This document shows positions 26,472 through 34,515 of a stretch of 64,000 nt of DNA, piece by piece. A program made the position numbers and the translations under genes. The stretch comes from Betaproteobacteria bacterium LSUCC0117 (GTDB lineage: Bacteria > Pseudomonadota > Gammaproteobacteria > Burkholderiales > Burkholderiaceae_C), in the NCBI GenBank assembly GCA_030441535.1, contig JAUJFZ010000008.1, positions 38,413 through 102,412 of the forward strand, written 5' to 3'. How positions within the stretch are numbered: position 1 is the stretch's first letter; every line of letters starts with the position of its first letter. The notes beneath the pieces were generated by a model. The model had not been told where the DNA came from. It was given only the letters and a program-made list of their open reading frames with translations, and made no database searches.

Positions 26472-27547
26472 GTTGCTTGGACCACAATCTTCGGAAACTT
26501 ACTGGTCATGTCCTTGCCCAATTTGGCAATCGACACGGACAACTGGCGCGCCATGGCGGCATACATGCCGCTGACCTCGCCGTCAGGATCAGACACCAGC
26601 GTCGGGCGTCCGTCATCTACGTCTCGGCGAATCCGCATATCCAGCGGCAAACTGCCCAAGAGCGGCACCTTGAAATCGGTTGCCATCGTCTGCGCGCCAC
26701 CTGAGCCAAAAATGTGCTCAACGTGACCGCAATTGGTACAGGTGTGCAGCGCCATGTTTTCGATCACACCCAAGACAGGAACAGACACCTTCTCAAACAT
26801 CCGCAGACCTTTGCGCGCATCCATCAGCGCAACCTCTTGCGGGGTGGTGACAATCACAGCGCCTGTGATCGGCACCCGCTGGGACAACGTCAGATGGATA
26901 TCGCCGGTGCCAGGGGGGAGGTCAATGAGCAGGTAGTCGAGGTCACGCCACTTCGTTTGACGAAGCAGCTGTTCGAGGGCTTGGGTGACCATTGGGCCAC
27001 GCCAAATCATGGCTTCGTCTTTGTCAATCAGGAAACCAATAGAACTGGCCTGTAAGCCGTGTCCCTCTTTGGGCTCGATCGACTTGCCATCTTCGCTTTC
27101 CGGACGTCCGCTGATACCCAGCATGGTGGGGATACTGGGGCCGTAGATATCAGCGTCAAGAACACCGACGCGGGCGCCTTCGGCCGCGAGCGCCAACGCC
27201 AAGTTGACGGTCGTTGTGCTCTTGCCAACACCGCCCTTGCCAGACGCCACAGCCAAAATGTTGCGGACTTGACCGATGCGCTCCACGCCCAACTGGGCTG
27301 CATGAGCCACGATCTGCGTATCGATGTCGACCCGCACCTCCCGAACACCTTCGACCTGACGCAAGGCCGTGGTTATTTTTTGTCGCATCGCTGCATGCTG
27401 CGACTTCGCCGCAAAACCATAGACCAACCGGACGACGGCGAGACTGTCATTTAAATCGCACTGCTTGACAAGCCCAGCGTCCACAATGGACGCGTTCATT
27501 TCTTCGCAATGAATGGTTTGAAGCACTTCTTTGAGCGCGGCATTCAT
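26468..27547 (-). CDS. apbC: Iron-sulfur cluster carrier ApbC/Mrp
   Basis: Mrp/NBP35-family ATPase of 359 aa that carries 4Fe-4S clusters to apoproteins. An N-terminal MIP18/DUF59-like domain (to about residue 90) precedes the P-loop domain with deviant Walker A SGKGGVGKST, DADIYGPSIPTMLG, LIDLPPGTGDIHLT, and the cluster-binding CxxC in ENMALHTCTNCGHVEHIFG. Here it opens the assembly operon for a protein set requiring many clusters (four in the beta subunit, six or so in the polyferredoxin), which may explain its position. In other betaproteobacteria the gene is often free-standing, for example near metG. Confidence 0.94.
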   Translation of the reverse strand: MNAALKEVLQTIHCEEMNASIVDAGLVKQCDLNDSLAVVRLVYGFAAKSQHAAMRQKITTALRQVEGVREVRVDIDTQIVAHAAQLGVERIGQVRNILAVASGKGGVGKSTTTVNLALALAAEGARVGVLDADIYGPSIPTMLGISGRPESEDGKSIEPKEGHGLQASSIGFLIDKDEAMIWRGPMVTQALEQLLRQTKWRDLDYLLIDLPPGTGDIHLTLSQRVPITGAVIVTTPQEVALMDARKGLRMFEKVSVPVLGVIENMALHTCTNCGHVEHIFGSGGAQTMATDFKVPLLGSLPLDMRIRRDVDDGRPTLVSDPDGEVSGMYAAMARQLSVSIAKLGKDMTSKFPKIVVQAT

Positions 27548-27758
27548 AAATAGTCAACCTTTCAAGTCAAGAACATCTTTTACTTTAAGGCGGATTAGAC
27601 CAGTTATAGCGCTCCCCTGTCACCAAGGAGGCAATTTTTGTCTTGAACAGGGGTTAACCCGAGATACCGAGTGGTCGTTAGAGTTCTAATATCGAACACA
27701 GGCGTTTCATACGTCGGCCTGCATATCGTTGTTGAAAATCAAACTTGGAGTTTGTCCC
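27548..27758. promoter_or_regulatory. Divergent control region between FDH assembly and structural operons
   Basis: The 211-base gap must contain both promoters. Two symmetric elements are seen: GGGTTAACCC, a perfect 10-base palindrome at 27651-27660, and an inverted repeat CCCCTGT (27614-27620) / ACAGGGG (27647-27653) with a 26-base spacer. A GGAG at 27748-27751 serves the small Tat protein gene. No canonical sigma-70 or sigma-54 promoter is convincing by eye. Confidence 0.5.
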
Positions 27759-27953
27759 ATGAAACCTACTGCCTCTCGCCGCACATTCTTCGGTGCCCTG
27801 GGAGCGGCCGCGTCGCTTGCCGCGGTTGCCGTCGCGAGAAAGCCTGTGGCCCCCGCCGCACCCGCCCCCATCGCCAGCGCGATGCCTGCCGCGAAAGACG
27901 GCTATCAACTATCCGAGCACGTCAAACGCTACTACCGCTCAACCGTGGCCTGA
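27759..27953 (+). CDS. Formate dehydrogenase region Tat-target small protein
   Basis: Small protein of 64 aa with a twin-arginine signal (SRRTFFGALGAAASLAAVAVA) and a short tail ending GYQLSEHVKRYYRSTVA. This is the family of short Tat proteins encoded immediately upstream of formate dehydrogenase catalytic genes. The ATG at 27759 has GGAG nine bases upstream; a reading ten codons longer lacks such a site. The gene is 42 bases before the catalytic subunit gene. The function is unknown; a periplasmic subunit or maturation helper are options. Confidence 0.88.
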   Translation: MKPTASRRTFFGALGAAASLAAVAVARKPVAPAAPAPIASAMPAAKDGYQLSEHVKRYYRSTVA

Positions 27954-27995
27954 TGGCCGTCATACAAGAACCTCATTTTTTTAAGGCGAACTCCC

Positions 27996-30968
27996 ATGAG
28001 CATCGTTAAGAAATCCGCACAAAGCACGCGCGCAGTGAGCGGTGGACACCTTGTCCACAGCCTGACTCGCGCCGTTGCCTCTCGCATGCCCACACTCGAC
28101 CGCCGCGCGTTTTTACGCCGCTCAGGTATTGGCGTCGGCGCCGGTTTAGCCGCCAGCCAACTGAGCTTGGTTCGTCCCGCCATGGCTGCGGAAGGCGCTG
28201 GCAAAACCGACGGCAAGGGCAAAGTAGAAGTCAAGCGTACGGTTTGCAGTCACTGCTCCGTTGGCTGTGCCATTGACGCCGTCGTTGAAAACGGCGTCTG
28301 GACCCGTCACGAACCTGTCTTTGATTCACCCATCAACTTGGGTGCGCACTGCGCGAAAGGCGCGGCCATCCGTGAGCACGGTCACGGTGACCACCGCTTG
28401 CGCTACCCCATGAAGCTGGTGAACGGTAAGTACACCCGTGTGTCATGGGACGAGGCGTTGACACAGATCACCGACAGCATGAAAGAGATCCAGAAGACCA
28501 GCGGTCCTGACTCCATGTTTGTCATCGGCTCCTCAAAAAGCAACAACGAGCAAGGCTACCTGCTGCGCAAGATGATGGCCTTCTTGGGTACCAACAACTG
28601 CGACCACCAGGCGCGTATCTGCCACTCCACCACTGTGGCTGGCGTGGCAAACACCTGGGGTTACGGCGCGATGACCAACAGCTACAACGACATGCGTAAC
28701 AGCAAGTCTGCGTTGTACATCGGCTCCAACGCCGCGGAAGCACACCCTGTTTCGTTATTGCACATGCTGGCTGCGAAAGAAGCCGGCTGCAAGATGATCG
28801 TGGTCGACCCCCGTTACACCCGTACCGCAGCCAAGGCGGACCAATTCGTTCGTCTGCGTTCAGGTACCGACGTCGCGTTCTTGTTCGGTTTGGTCTACCA
28901 CATCTTCAAAAATGGCTGGGAAGACAAGCGCTACATCGATGACCGCGTCTGGGGCATGAACAAGGTCAAAGACGAAATCATGAAGCAGTGGAATCCCAAG
29001 AACGTCGAAGAGGTGACGGGCATTCCTGAGGCTGAAATGTACAAAGCGGCCCACACGATGGCGCACAACCGTCCCGGCACGATTGTGTGGTGCATGGGTC
29101 AGACCCAGCACACCATTGGCAACAATATGACCCGCGCGTCTTGCATCTTGCAATTGGCATTGGGTAACGTCGGTAAAGAAGGCGGCGGCGCCAACATTTT
29201 CCGCGGCCACGACAACGTGCAAGGTGTCACCGACTTGGGCCCCAACCCCGATTCGTTGCCCGGCTACTATGGTCTAGCCGAAGGCTCTTGGAAGCACTTC
29301 TGCCGCGTCTGGAATGTTGACTTCGACAGCATGAAGGCGCGTTTTGCCGACAAGATGATGGAAGCTAAAGGCACTACCGTCTCCCGCTGGGTTGACGCTG
29401 TGCTCGAAAACAAAGAGAACATGGCGCAAGCCAACCCCGTAAAGGGCTTGTTCTTCTGGGGCCATGCACCCAACTCACAGACCCGTGGTTTGGATATGAA
29501 GCGTGCGATGGACGCGTTGGATTTGTTGGTCGTCGTCGATCCCTATCCCACGGCAACCGCCGCGATGGCCGCTATGCAAACCGAAGGCAAGGTCAACCCC
29601 AACCGCGCGGTTTACCTCCTGCCAGCGTCCACGCAGTTTGAGTGCTCCGGCTCAGTCACTGCCTCAAACCGCTCTGTGCAGTGGCGCGAGAAAGTCATTG
29701 ACCCGTTGTTCGAGTCATTGCCTGACCACGTGATCATGCAAGCTTTGGCCGACAAATTGGGCTTCGGTGATGAGATGTCCAAGAACTACAAGATGCTTGA
29801 GACCAAGTTTGCCGGTAAGACTTGGCGCGAGCCGCAAATCGAATCCATCTTGGATGAGATCAACAAAGGCTTGTGGACCATTGGTTACACGGGCCAGAGC
29901 CCTGACCGTCTCAAGGCGCACATGCGTAACATGCACTTGTTCGACGTTCGCACGTTGCGCGCAACTGCTGGCACAGACAAAGAAACAGGCTACGACATCA
30001 CGGGCGACTACTTCGGTTTGCCATGGCCGTGCTGGGGTAACCCAAGCCTCAAACACCCTGGTTCACCGAACCTGTATCAGCCGAGCCGCCACGTCATGGA
30101 CGGTGGTAGCCCCTTCCGCGCCCGTTTCGGCGTCGAGAAGGACGGCGAAAGCTTGCTGGCAGCCGATGGGTCAAGCACACCAGGTGCCGACATTCAAATG
30201 GGCTACCCCGAGTTCGACCACACCATCCTCAAGAAATTGGGTTGGTGGGATGAGCTAACGGCTGCTGAGAAAGAGGCCGCGGAAGGCAAGAACTGGAAGA
30301 CCGACCTGTCAGGCGGTATGGTGCGAGTCATCATGAAGAACCACGGGTGCCACCCGTACGGCAACGCCCGTGCGCGCACCATCGTCTGGAACTTCCCAGA
30401 CCCCATCCCCGTCCACCGCGAACCGCTGTACGGCAACCGTCCAGACTTGATCGCCAAGTACCCCACATACGACGACTTCAAGACTCACTGGCGTCTGCCT
30501 ACCTTGTACAAGTCTGTGCAGGATAAGAACGTGGCGGATGGTATGGCCAAGGAGTTCCCATTGGTCATGACATCAGGTCGATTGGTCGAGTACGAAGGTG
30601 GCGGCGAGGAAACTCGCTCCAACAAGTGGCTGGCTGAATTGCAGCAAGAAAACTTTGTCGAGATTCACCCGGCAGCAGCAGCCGCACGCGGTCTGCGTAA
30701 CGGTGAAACGGTGTGGCTCACTACACCAACTGGCGCAAAGTTGAAGCTGCAAACCATGGTGACCAATCGCGTGCCGAAAGACACGGTGTTTGTGCCGTTC
30801 CACTTCTCAGGCTGGTGGCAGGGCAAGGACATGGTGGATTCGTACCCAGAAGGTACGGCACCTATCGTCCGCGGTGAGGCAATCAACACCGCAACCACCT
30901 ACGGTTACGACTCGGTCACGATGATGCAAGAGACCAAGACGACCGTTTGTCAGGTCATGAAAGCTTAA
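27996..30968 (+). CDS. fdhA: Formate dehydrogenase catalytic (alpha) subunit
   Basis: Periplasmic bis-MGD enzyme of 990 aa oxidising formate to CO2. The Tat signal has RR at residues 36-37 (LDRRAFLRR) and ends near AMAAEG. A 4Fe-4S motif follows (CSHCSVGC...GAHCAKG). The metal ligand is Cys209 in HQARICHSTTVAGVANTWG, so it is a Cys-type, not selenocysteine, enzyme; the following His is the conserved catalytic His. The C-terminal cofactor domain starts near PLVMTSGRLVEYEGGG. The linked importer and FdhD point to a W- or Mo-containing enzyme. It forms a membrane complex with the beta and cytochrome b subunits encoded next. Confidence 0.96.
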   Translation: MSIVKKSAQSTRAVSGGHLVHSLTRAVASRMPTLDRRAFLRRSGIGVGAGLAASQLSLVRPAMAAEGAGKTDGKGKVEVKRTVCSHCSVGCAIDAVVENGVWTRHEPVFDSPINLGAHCAKGAAIREHGHGDHRLRYPMKLVNGKYTRVSWDEALTQITDSMKEIQKTSGPDSMFVIGSSKSNNEQGYLLRKMMAFLGTNNCDHQARICHSTTVAGVANTWGYGAMTNSYNDMRNSKSALYIGSNAAEAHPVSLLHMLAAKEAGCKMIVVDPRYTRTAAKADQFVRLRSGTDVAFLFGLVYHIFKNGWEDKRYIDDRVWGMNKVKDEIMKQWNPKNVEEVTGIPEAEMYKAAHTMAHNRPGTIVWCMGQTQHTIGNNMTRASCILQLALGNVGKEGGGANIFRGHDNVQGVTDLGPNPDSLPGYYGLAEGSWKHFCRVWNVDFDSMKARFADKMMEAKGTTVSRWVDAVLENKENMAQANPVKGLFFWGHAPNSQTRGLDMKRAMDALDLLVVVDPYPTATAAMAAMQTEGKVNPNRAVYLLPASTQFECSGSVTASNRSVQWREKVIDPLFESLPDHVIMQALADKLGFGDEMSKNYKMLETKFAGKTWREPQIESILDEINKGLWTIGYTGQSPDRLKAHMRNMHLFDVRTLRATAGTDKETGYDITGDYFGLPWPCWGNPSLKHPGSPNLYQPSRHVMDGGSPFRARFGVEKDGESLLAADGSSTPGADIQMGYPEFDHTILKKLGWWDELTAAEKEAAEGKNWKTDLSGGMVRVIMKNHGCHPYGNARARTIVWNFPDPIPVHREPLYGNRPDLIAKYPTYDDFKTHWRLPTLYKSVQDKNVADGMAKEFPLVMTSGRLVEYEGGGEETRSNKWLAELQQENFVEIHPAAAAARGLRNGETVWLTTPTGAKLKLQTMVTNRVPKDTVFVPFHFSGWWQGKDMVDSYPEGTAPIVRGEAINTATTYGYDSVTMMQETKTTVCQVMKA

Positions 30969-30986
30969 GATCAGGAGCACCTAGTA

Positions 30987-31601
30987 ATGGCACAAATGAA
31001 ATTCATCTGCGATACCGAACGGTGTATCGAATGCAACGGTTGCGTCACCGCCTGTAAGGCTGAGCACGACGTGCCATGGGGCGTCAACCGACGCCGCGTG
31101 GTGACCATCAACGACGGTGAGGTGGGTGCAGAAAAGTCCATCTCAGTTGCCTGCATGCACTGTGCCGACGCGCCGTGTATGGCGGTTTGTCCGGTTCAGT
31201 GTTTCTACAAAACAGACGAAGGTGTGGTCTTGCACGACAAAGACGTCTGTATTGGCTGCGGCTACTGCTCCTACGCGTGCCCATTTGGCGCACCTCAGTT
31301 CCCTCAATCCTCCACCTTCGGGATGCGCGGCAAGATGGACAAGTGCACCTTCTGCGCCGGTGGTCCAGAGGAGAATGGCTCACAAGCGGAATACGAGAAG
31401 TATGGTCGTAACCGCCTGTCAGAAGGCAAGTTGCCTGCTTGCGCTGAAATGTGCTCAACCAAAGCGCTCTTGGGCGGCGACGGTGATGTCATCTCAGATA
31501 TCTTCCGTAACCGCGTGACGATGCGTCAGGCGAACGGTAAAGAAGCCGGCGCAAACTTGTTTGGTTGGGGCACCGCCTACGGCGGCAAGCCAGCTGCGTA
31601 A
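30987..31601 (+). CDS. fdh3B: Formate dehydrogenase iron-sulfur (beta) subunit, FDH3 type
   Basis: Electron-transfer subunit of 204 aa with four 4Fe-4S clusters. Cys groups lie at 13-23 (CIECNGCVTAC), 56-68 (CMHCADAPCMAVC), 88-98 (CIGCGYCSYAC) and a split group 120/123 with 152/156. No signal peptide exists, so it is probably co-exported with the Tat-bearing alpha subunit. No C-terminal membrane anchor is present, unlike FdnH of E. coli, in keeping with the shorter FDH3 type. GGAG lies before the ATG; the gene follows fdhA by 18 bases. Confidence 0.95.
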   Translation: MAQMKFICDTERCIECNGCVTACKAEHDVPWGVNRRRVVTINDGEVGAEKSISVACMHCADAPCMAVCPVQCFYKTDEGVVLHDKDVCIGCGYCSYACPFGAPQFPQSSTFGMRGKMDKCTFCAGGPEENGSQAEYEKYGRNRLSEGKLPACAEMCSTKALLGGDGDVISDIFRNRVTMRQANGKEAGANLFGWGTAYGGKPAA

Positions 31602-31617
31602 TTCAAAGGAGCCGATT

Positions 31618-31842
31618 ATGAAACTTATCACATTGGCAATCGCAACCGCGGCGCTCGCGCTGGCGGGTTGCTCGCAGCAAGCAACTGGTGCAAAGCCCGA
31701 CCAAAAGTCAGCCGAAACCGCCAACAACAACTACGTGGCCAACGGCGACAGCTGGAAGTCAGGTGACAAGGCAAGCTGGGACAAAGCGCTCAAGCAACGT
31801 GCTGAGGGCCAAAACGATTATGTGAGGTCTAAATCACTATGA
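31618..31842 (+). CDS. Small lipoprotein within the formate dehydrogenase operon
   Basis: Predicted lipoprotein of 74 aa. The signal MKLITLAIATAALALAGC ends in a clear lipobox LAGC; the mature 57 residues are hydrophilic and begin SQQATGAKPDQK, with the Trp-containing NGDSWKSGDKASWDKALKQR. The AGGAG site seven bases before the ATG at 31618 is strong. Its stop overlaps the cytochrome b start as ATGA, so it is translated in coupling with the gamma subunit. I recognise no family. The position between beta and gamma genes suggests a complex-associated or assembly role; that is inference. Confidence 0.82.
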   Translation: MKLITLAIATAALALAGCSQQATGAKPDQKSAETANNNYVANGDSWKSGDKASWDKALKQRAEGQNDYVRSKSL

Positions 31843-32837
31843 CGGCAGCAACCATGACCGCATGGGTGCGCGCGGTTTTGCTCAGTGTCTTGCTTGGTAT
31901 GGGGGCTTTAGGCGCCCATGCCGCAGACAATGACGCAGCAGCGCAAGTGGCGCGGGAAGCCACGCAACCCAGCAACAACGCGCCCGTGTGGCGCGCTGTC
32001 AACGAGCCCACAGAGCACACAAGCACGATCAAATCCCCCGAAGCGGGCGTTTTGATTCAAGCTGGCGGCCACGAATGGAGCCTCTTCCGTAACGGTGTCA
32101 TTACCGTCTACGGTGGCTGGTTGCTTTCACTGGCATTGGCGGGTGTGGCGCTGTTCTTTGCGGCGCGAGGGCCTATCAAGCTGAAGGAAGCTCGCTCCGG
32201 CAAGCTGGTGAAGCGTTTTACCTTGGTTGAACGTTATTCACACTGGGCTGTGGCAATTACTTTCATTGCTTTGGCAATCACAGGTGTCTTCATCATGTGG
32301 GGACGTTACTTCTTGCTGCCCATCATTGGTGGCAATTTGTACGGGCCTTTGCTGTTCGCATTCAAGAATATCCACAACCTGGTTGGTCCCTTGTTCACAA
32401 TCTCTTTGATCGTGATGTTTGTGGTGTACGTTCGCGATAACATGCCCAACGGTGACGACATCAAGTGGCTGTTGAGCTTCGGCAAGCGTCCTGCGCACCG
32501 CTTCAATGGGGGCGAGAAACTGTGGTTCTGGGCGGGCGTTACCGGCTTGGGTATCGTAGTCTCTTGGACTGGTTGGGTCTTGAACTCCACCGTCCCTGGC
32601 ATCGACCACTTCACCCGCGACACGATGCAACTGGCGAATATCATTCATGGCATTGGTTCAACGCTATTCGTCCTGATGTCGATCGGTCATATTTATATTG
32701 GCTCGATCGGAACCGAGGGCGCTTACGACGGCATGTCTTCTGGCTACGTCGACGAAAGCTGGGCCAAAGAGCACCACAGCCTATGGCTAGACGATGTGCA
32801 TGCGGGTGGAGACCATCGCGGTAAGCGATCCGCCTAG
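31839..32837 (+). CDS. fdhC: Formate dehydrogenase cytochrome b556 (gamma) subunit
   Basis: Membrane haem-b subunit of 332 aa linking the enzyme to the quinone pool. A cleavable-looking N-terminal signal (to GAHAAD) and a periplasmic stretch to about residue 85 precede the helices. The core helices hold His candidates for haem binding: ERYSHWAVAITF, NIHNLVGPLF and the paired His in NIIHGIGSTLFVLMSIGHIYIG. The last segment DESWAKEHHSLWLDD is cytoplasmic and typical of the family. The operon ends here with a strong terminator. Confidence 0.94.
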   Translation: MTAATMTAWVRAVLLSVLLGMGALGAHAADNDAAAQVAREATQPSNNAPVWRAVNEPTEHTSTIKSPEAGVLIQAGGHEWSLFRNGVITVYGGWLLSLALAGVALFFAARGPIKLKEARSGKLVKRFTLVERYSHWAVAITFIALAITGVFIMWGRYFLLPIIGGNLYGPLLFAFKNIHNLVGPLFTISLIVMFVVYVRDNMPNGDDIKWLLSFGKRPAHRFNGGEKLWFWAGVTGLGIVVSWTGWVLNSTVPGIDHFTRDTMQLANIIHGIGSTLFVLMSIGHIYIGSIGTEGAYDGMSSGYVDESWAKEHHSLWLDDVHAGGDHRGKRSA

Positions 32838-32883
32838 ATCTGGCTACTCAAACCGCAGAGGCGCCACCAGCGCTGAAGCAATC

Positions 32884-32911
32884 AAAAAAGCGACCTCAGG
32901 GTCGCTTTTTT
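32884..32911 (+). terminator. Rho-independent terminator after the FDH structural operon
   Basis: Stem GCGACC / GGTCGC with a TCAG loop, extended by a run of A before and T after (AAAAAAGCGACC...GGTCGCTTTTTT). The A/T symmetry could let it work on both strands; downstream on the minus strand there is no gene it would serve, so plus-strand use is likely. Confidence 0.9.
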
Positions 32912-33011
32912 GTATTCAACATCACTGATGATGTCAAATTTTATAATACTTAGGGTTTATTTTATGATCGAGGAATGATAAATTCATGGGTTTGAACTTA
33001 AGAGGACACCC

Positions 33012-33434
33012 ATGCGATTGGCATCCCCTATCGGCCGCGCGCTACTCGCTTTTTCCGCAGCATTCGGATTCCATGTAAACCACGCCATCGCCGAACCCGC
33101 GAGTGTTTATTTCAAATCGCCATTGGATAACCAAGTGGTCCAGAGCCCTGTGCGCTTGGTTTTCGGACTCAACGGTAAGCGAATTGGTCCCGTCGGCGAC
33201 CTAAACCCAAACTTGGGTCACCACCACCTCATCATCAATGGAGACAGCATCCCTCTGGGGCTGCCCGTACCAGTTAATGCGCAACATCTACACTTTGGCG
33301 CGGGTCAGACAGAGACCGCACTGCGCTTGACGCCGGGTGATTACCGCCTAACCTTACAGTTCGCCAGCGGTGCCCACCAGTCATACGGGACAACCCTCAG
33401 CAAGACGATTCAAATCACAGTTCGAAAGCCCTGA
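33012..33434 (+). CDS. DUF4399 domain periplasmic protein
   Basis: Secreted protein of 140 aa with a signal peptide (cleavage near HAIAEP). The DUF4399 core is clear: VYFKSPLDNQVVQSPVRLVFGLNG, the His-rich GHHHLIINGDSIPLGLPVP, QHLHFGAGQTE, and LTPGDYRLTLQFASGAHQSYG. His residues may bind metal but no activity is established. GAGG precedes the ATG. A TATAAT at 32942-32947 is a tentative -10, without a clear -35. It is convergent with the DUF971 gene, four bases apart. Confidence 0.88.
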   Translation: MRLASPIGRALLAFSAAFGFHVNHAIAEPASVYFKSPLDNQVVQSPVRLVFGLNGKRIGPVGDLNPNLGHHHLIINGDSIPLGLPVPVNAQHLHFGAGQTETALRLTPGDYRLTLQFASGAHQSYGTTLSKTIQITVRKP

Positions 33435-33438
33435 AGCC

Positions 33439-33828
33439 TCAGCTCCCGCAGGCTTTACCTTGGGCTTCCAGTGGCATTGGATCATCTCGTTCGCGGCCTG
33501 CAGCCGCCAAACGGGCCTCGTAGTCAGCCCACAACTGGGTTTGGGTTTTACCCAATTGGTAGAGGTAATCCCAGCTGAATAAACCGCTATCGTGACCATC
33601 ACTGAATGTGGGTTGAATGGCGTAATTGCCGACCGGCTGCGCACTCACAATCGTGACGTGGCGTTTACCGCTTTGCAGCACCTCTTGACCGGGACCATGA
33701 CCTCGAACTTCAGCCGATGGCGAATAAACGCGCATCAGTTCGATCGGGATACGCAGGTTCTCGCCATTCGCATACGACAGCTCAAGCACGCGACTCTCTT
33801 GGTGGATGACTAAATTCTCGGGAATCAT
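33439..33828 (-). CDS. DUF971 / GBBH-like N-terminal domain protein
   Basis: Soluble protein of 129 aa. LELSYANGENLRIPIELMRVYSPSAEVRGHG and GNYAIQPTFSDGHDSGLFSWDYLYQLG are diagnostic of DUF971, the domain also found at the N-terminus of gamma-butyrobetaine hydroxylase and in Fe-S assembly factors. The C-terminal Cys (GKAC) is a lone one. In other betaproteobacteria it often precedes ubiE; here it follows a HAD gene with a nine-base gap. Function uncertain. Confidence 0.88.
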   Translation of the reverse strand: MIPENLVIHQESRVLELSYANGENLRIPIELMRVYSPSAEVRGHGPGQEVLQSGKRHVTIVSAQPVGNYAIQPTFSDGHDSGLFSWDYLYQLGKTQTQLWADYEARLAAAGRERDDPMPLEAQGKACGS

Positions 33829-33837
33829 TTCGACCTC

Positions 33838-34503
33838 TTATTCGTCAAGTGAACCAATGTCAATACCAAGTGCACGCAGGTCGCGGGCCGCTTGATTGGC
33901 ATTTTTAAATACGACACCACCGCCCCAGCCGCTGGTGGCGGCTACATCGATGTTCTCTGCCAAGTCATCAATAAAAATCAAGTCTGACACGGGCTGCCCG
34001 GTACGTTCCGCGGCCAAAGCGTAAATCTGGGGGTCGGGCTTGCTGAAACCGACATCACCCGAGAAAACACCCGCTTTGAAGTAACCCAAAAAGGCATGTC
34101 GCGCCTCCAATTCCCGCGCGTAGGGCGCCGGCATATTGGACAAGAAATACAGCGGTACCCCCGCATCATGCAGTTGGCCCAGCAGCTCAACCGTATCGGC
34201 CTTAGGCGACAAGTGGTCTGGGATGGCCCCAATGAGTTGCCCAACTTCTGCGACAGTCATACCAGTGCGTGCGGCGATTTGCTGAGCCAGCGGCTCTGGC
34301 TCGATACGACCTTGGTCAAATGCGGCCCAATCGGCATCGAGTGTCAGGTCTTGAAAAATAGTCTTTACCAAGGCCTGAGCGGTGTCTGCATCCGGTGCGT
34401 GCTGCGGAAACAACGACCTCAACAAGTCTGCAGGGCGCCAATTAAATAGCACGCCACCAAAGTCGAACACGACCGACTTCGCTGTAACCCCGTTTGTAAC
34501 CAT
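33838..34503 (-). CDS. HAD superfamily IA hydrolase
   Basis: Haloacid dehalogenase-like phosphatase of 221 aa, similar to the YihX (alpha-D-glucose 1-phosphate phosphatase) branch. Motif I is the variant VVFDFGGVLFNW, where the second Asp of DxD is replaced by Gly as often seen in the epoxide hydrolase N-domain/YihX group; motif II is YFLSNMP; motif III Lys is in GFSKPDPQIY; motif IV is LIFIDDLAENI. The missing second Asp leaves phosphatase activity uncertain. Lies 12 bases after hslO. Confidence 0.85.
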   Translation of the reverse strand: MVTNGVTAKSVVFDFGGVLFNWRPADLLRSLFPQHAPDADTAQALVKTIFQDLTLDADWAAFDQGRIEPEPLAQQIAARTGMTVAEVGQLIGAIPDHLSPKADTVELLGQLHDAGVPLYFLSNMPAPYARELEARHAFLGYFKAGVFSGDVGFSKPDPQIYALAAERTGQPVSDLIFIDDLAENIDVAATSGWGGGVVFKNANQAARDLRALGIDIGSLDE

Positions 34504-34515
34504 ATCAATCGCCCG

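Noticed and set aside
29715..30056. Antisense open frame opposite fdhA
   Set aside because: It lacks a ribosome binding site and codon pattern of its own and lies entirely in a conserved gene; similar shadows opposite other genes were also dismissed.
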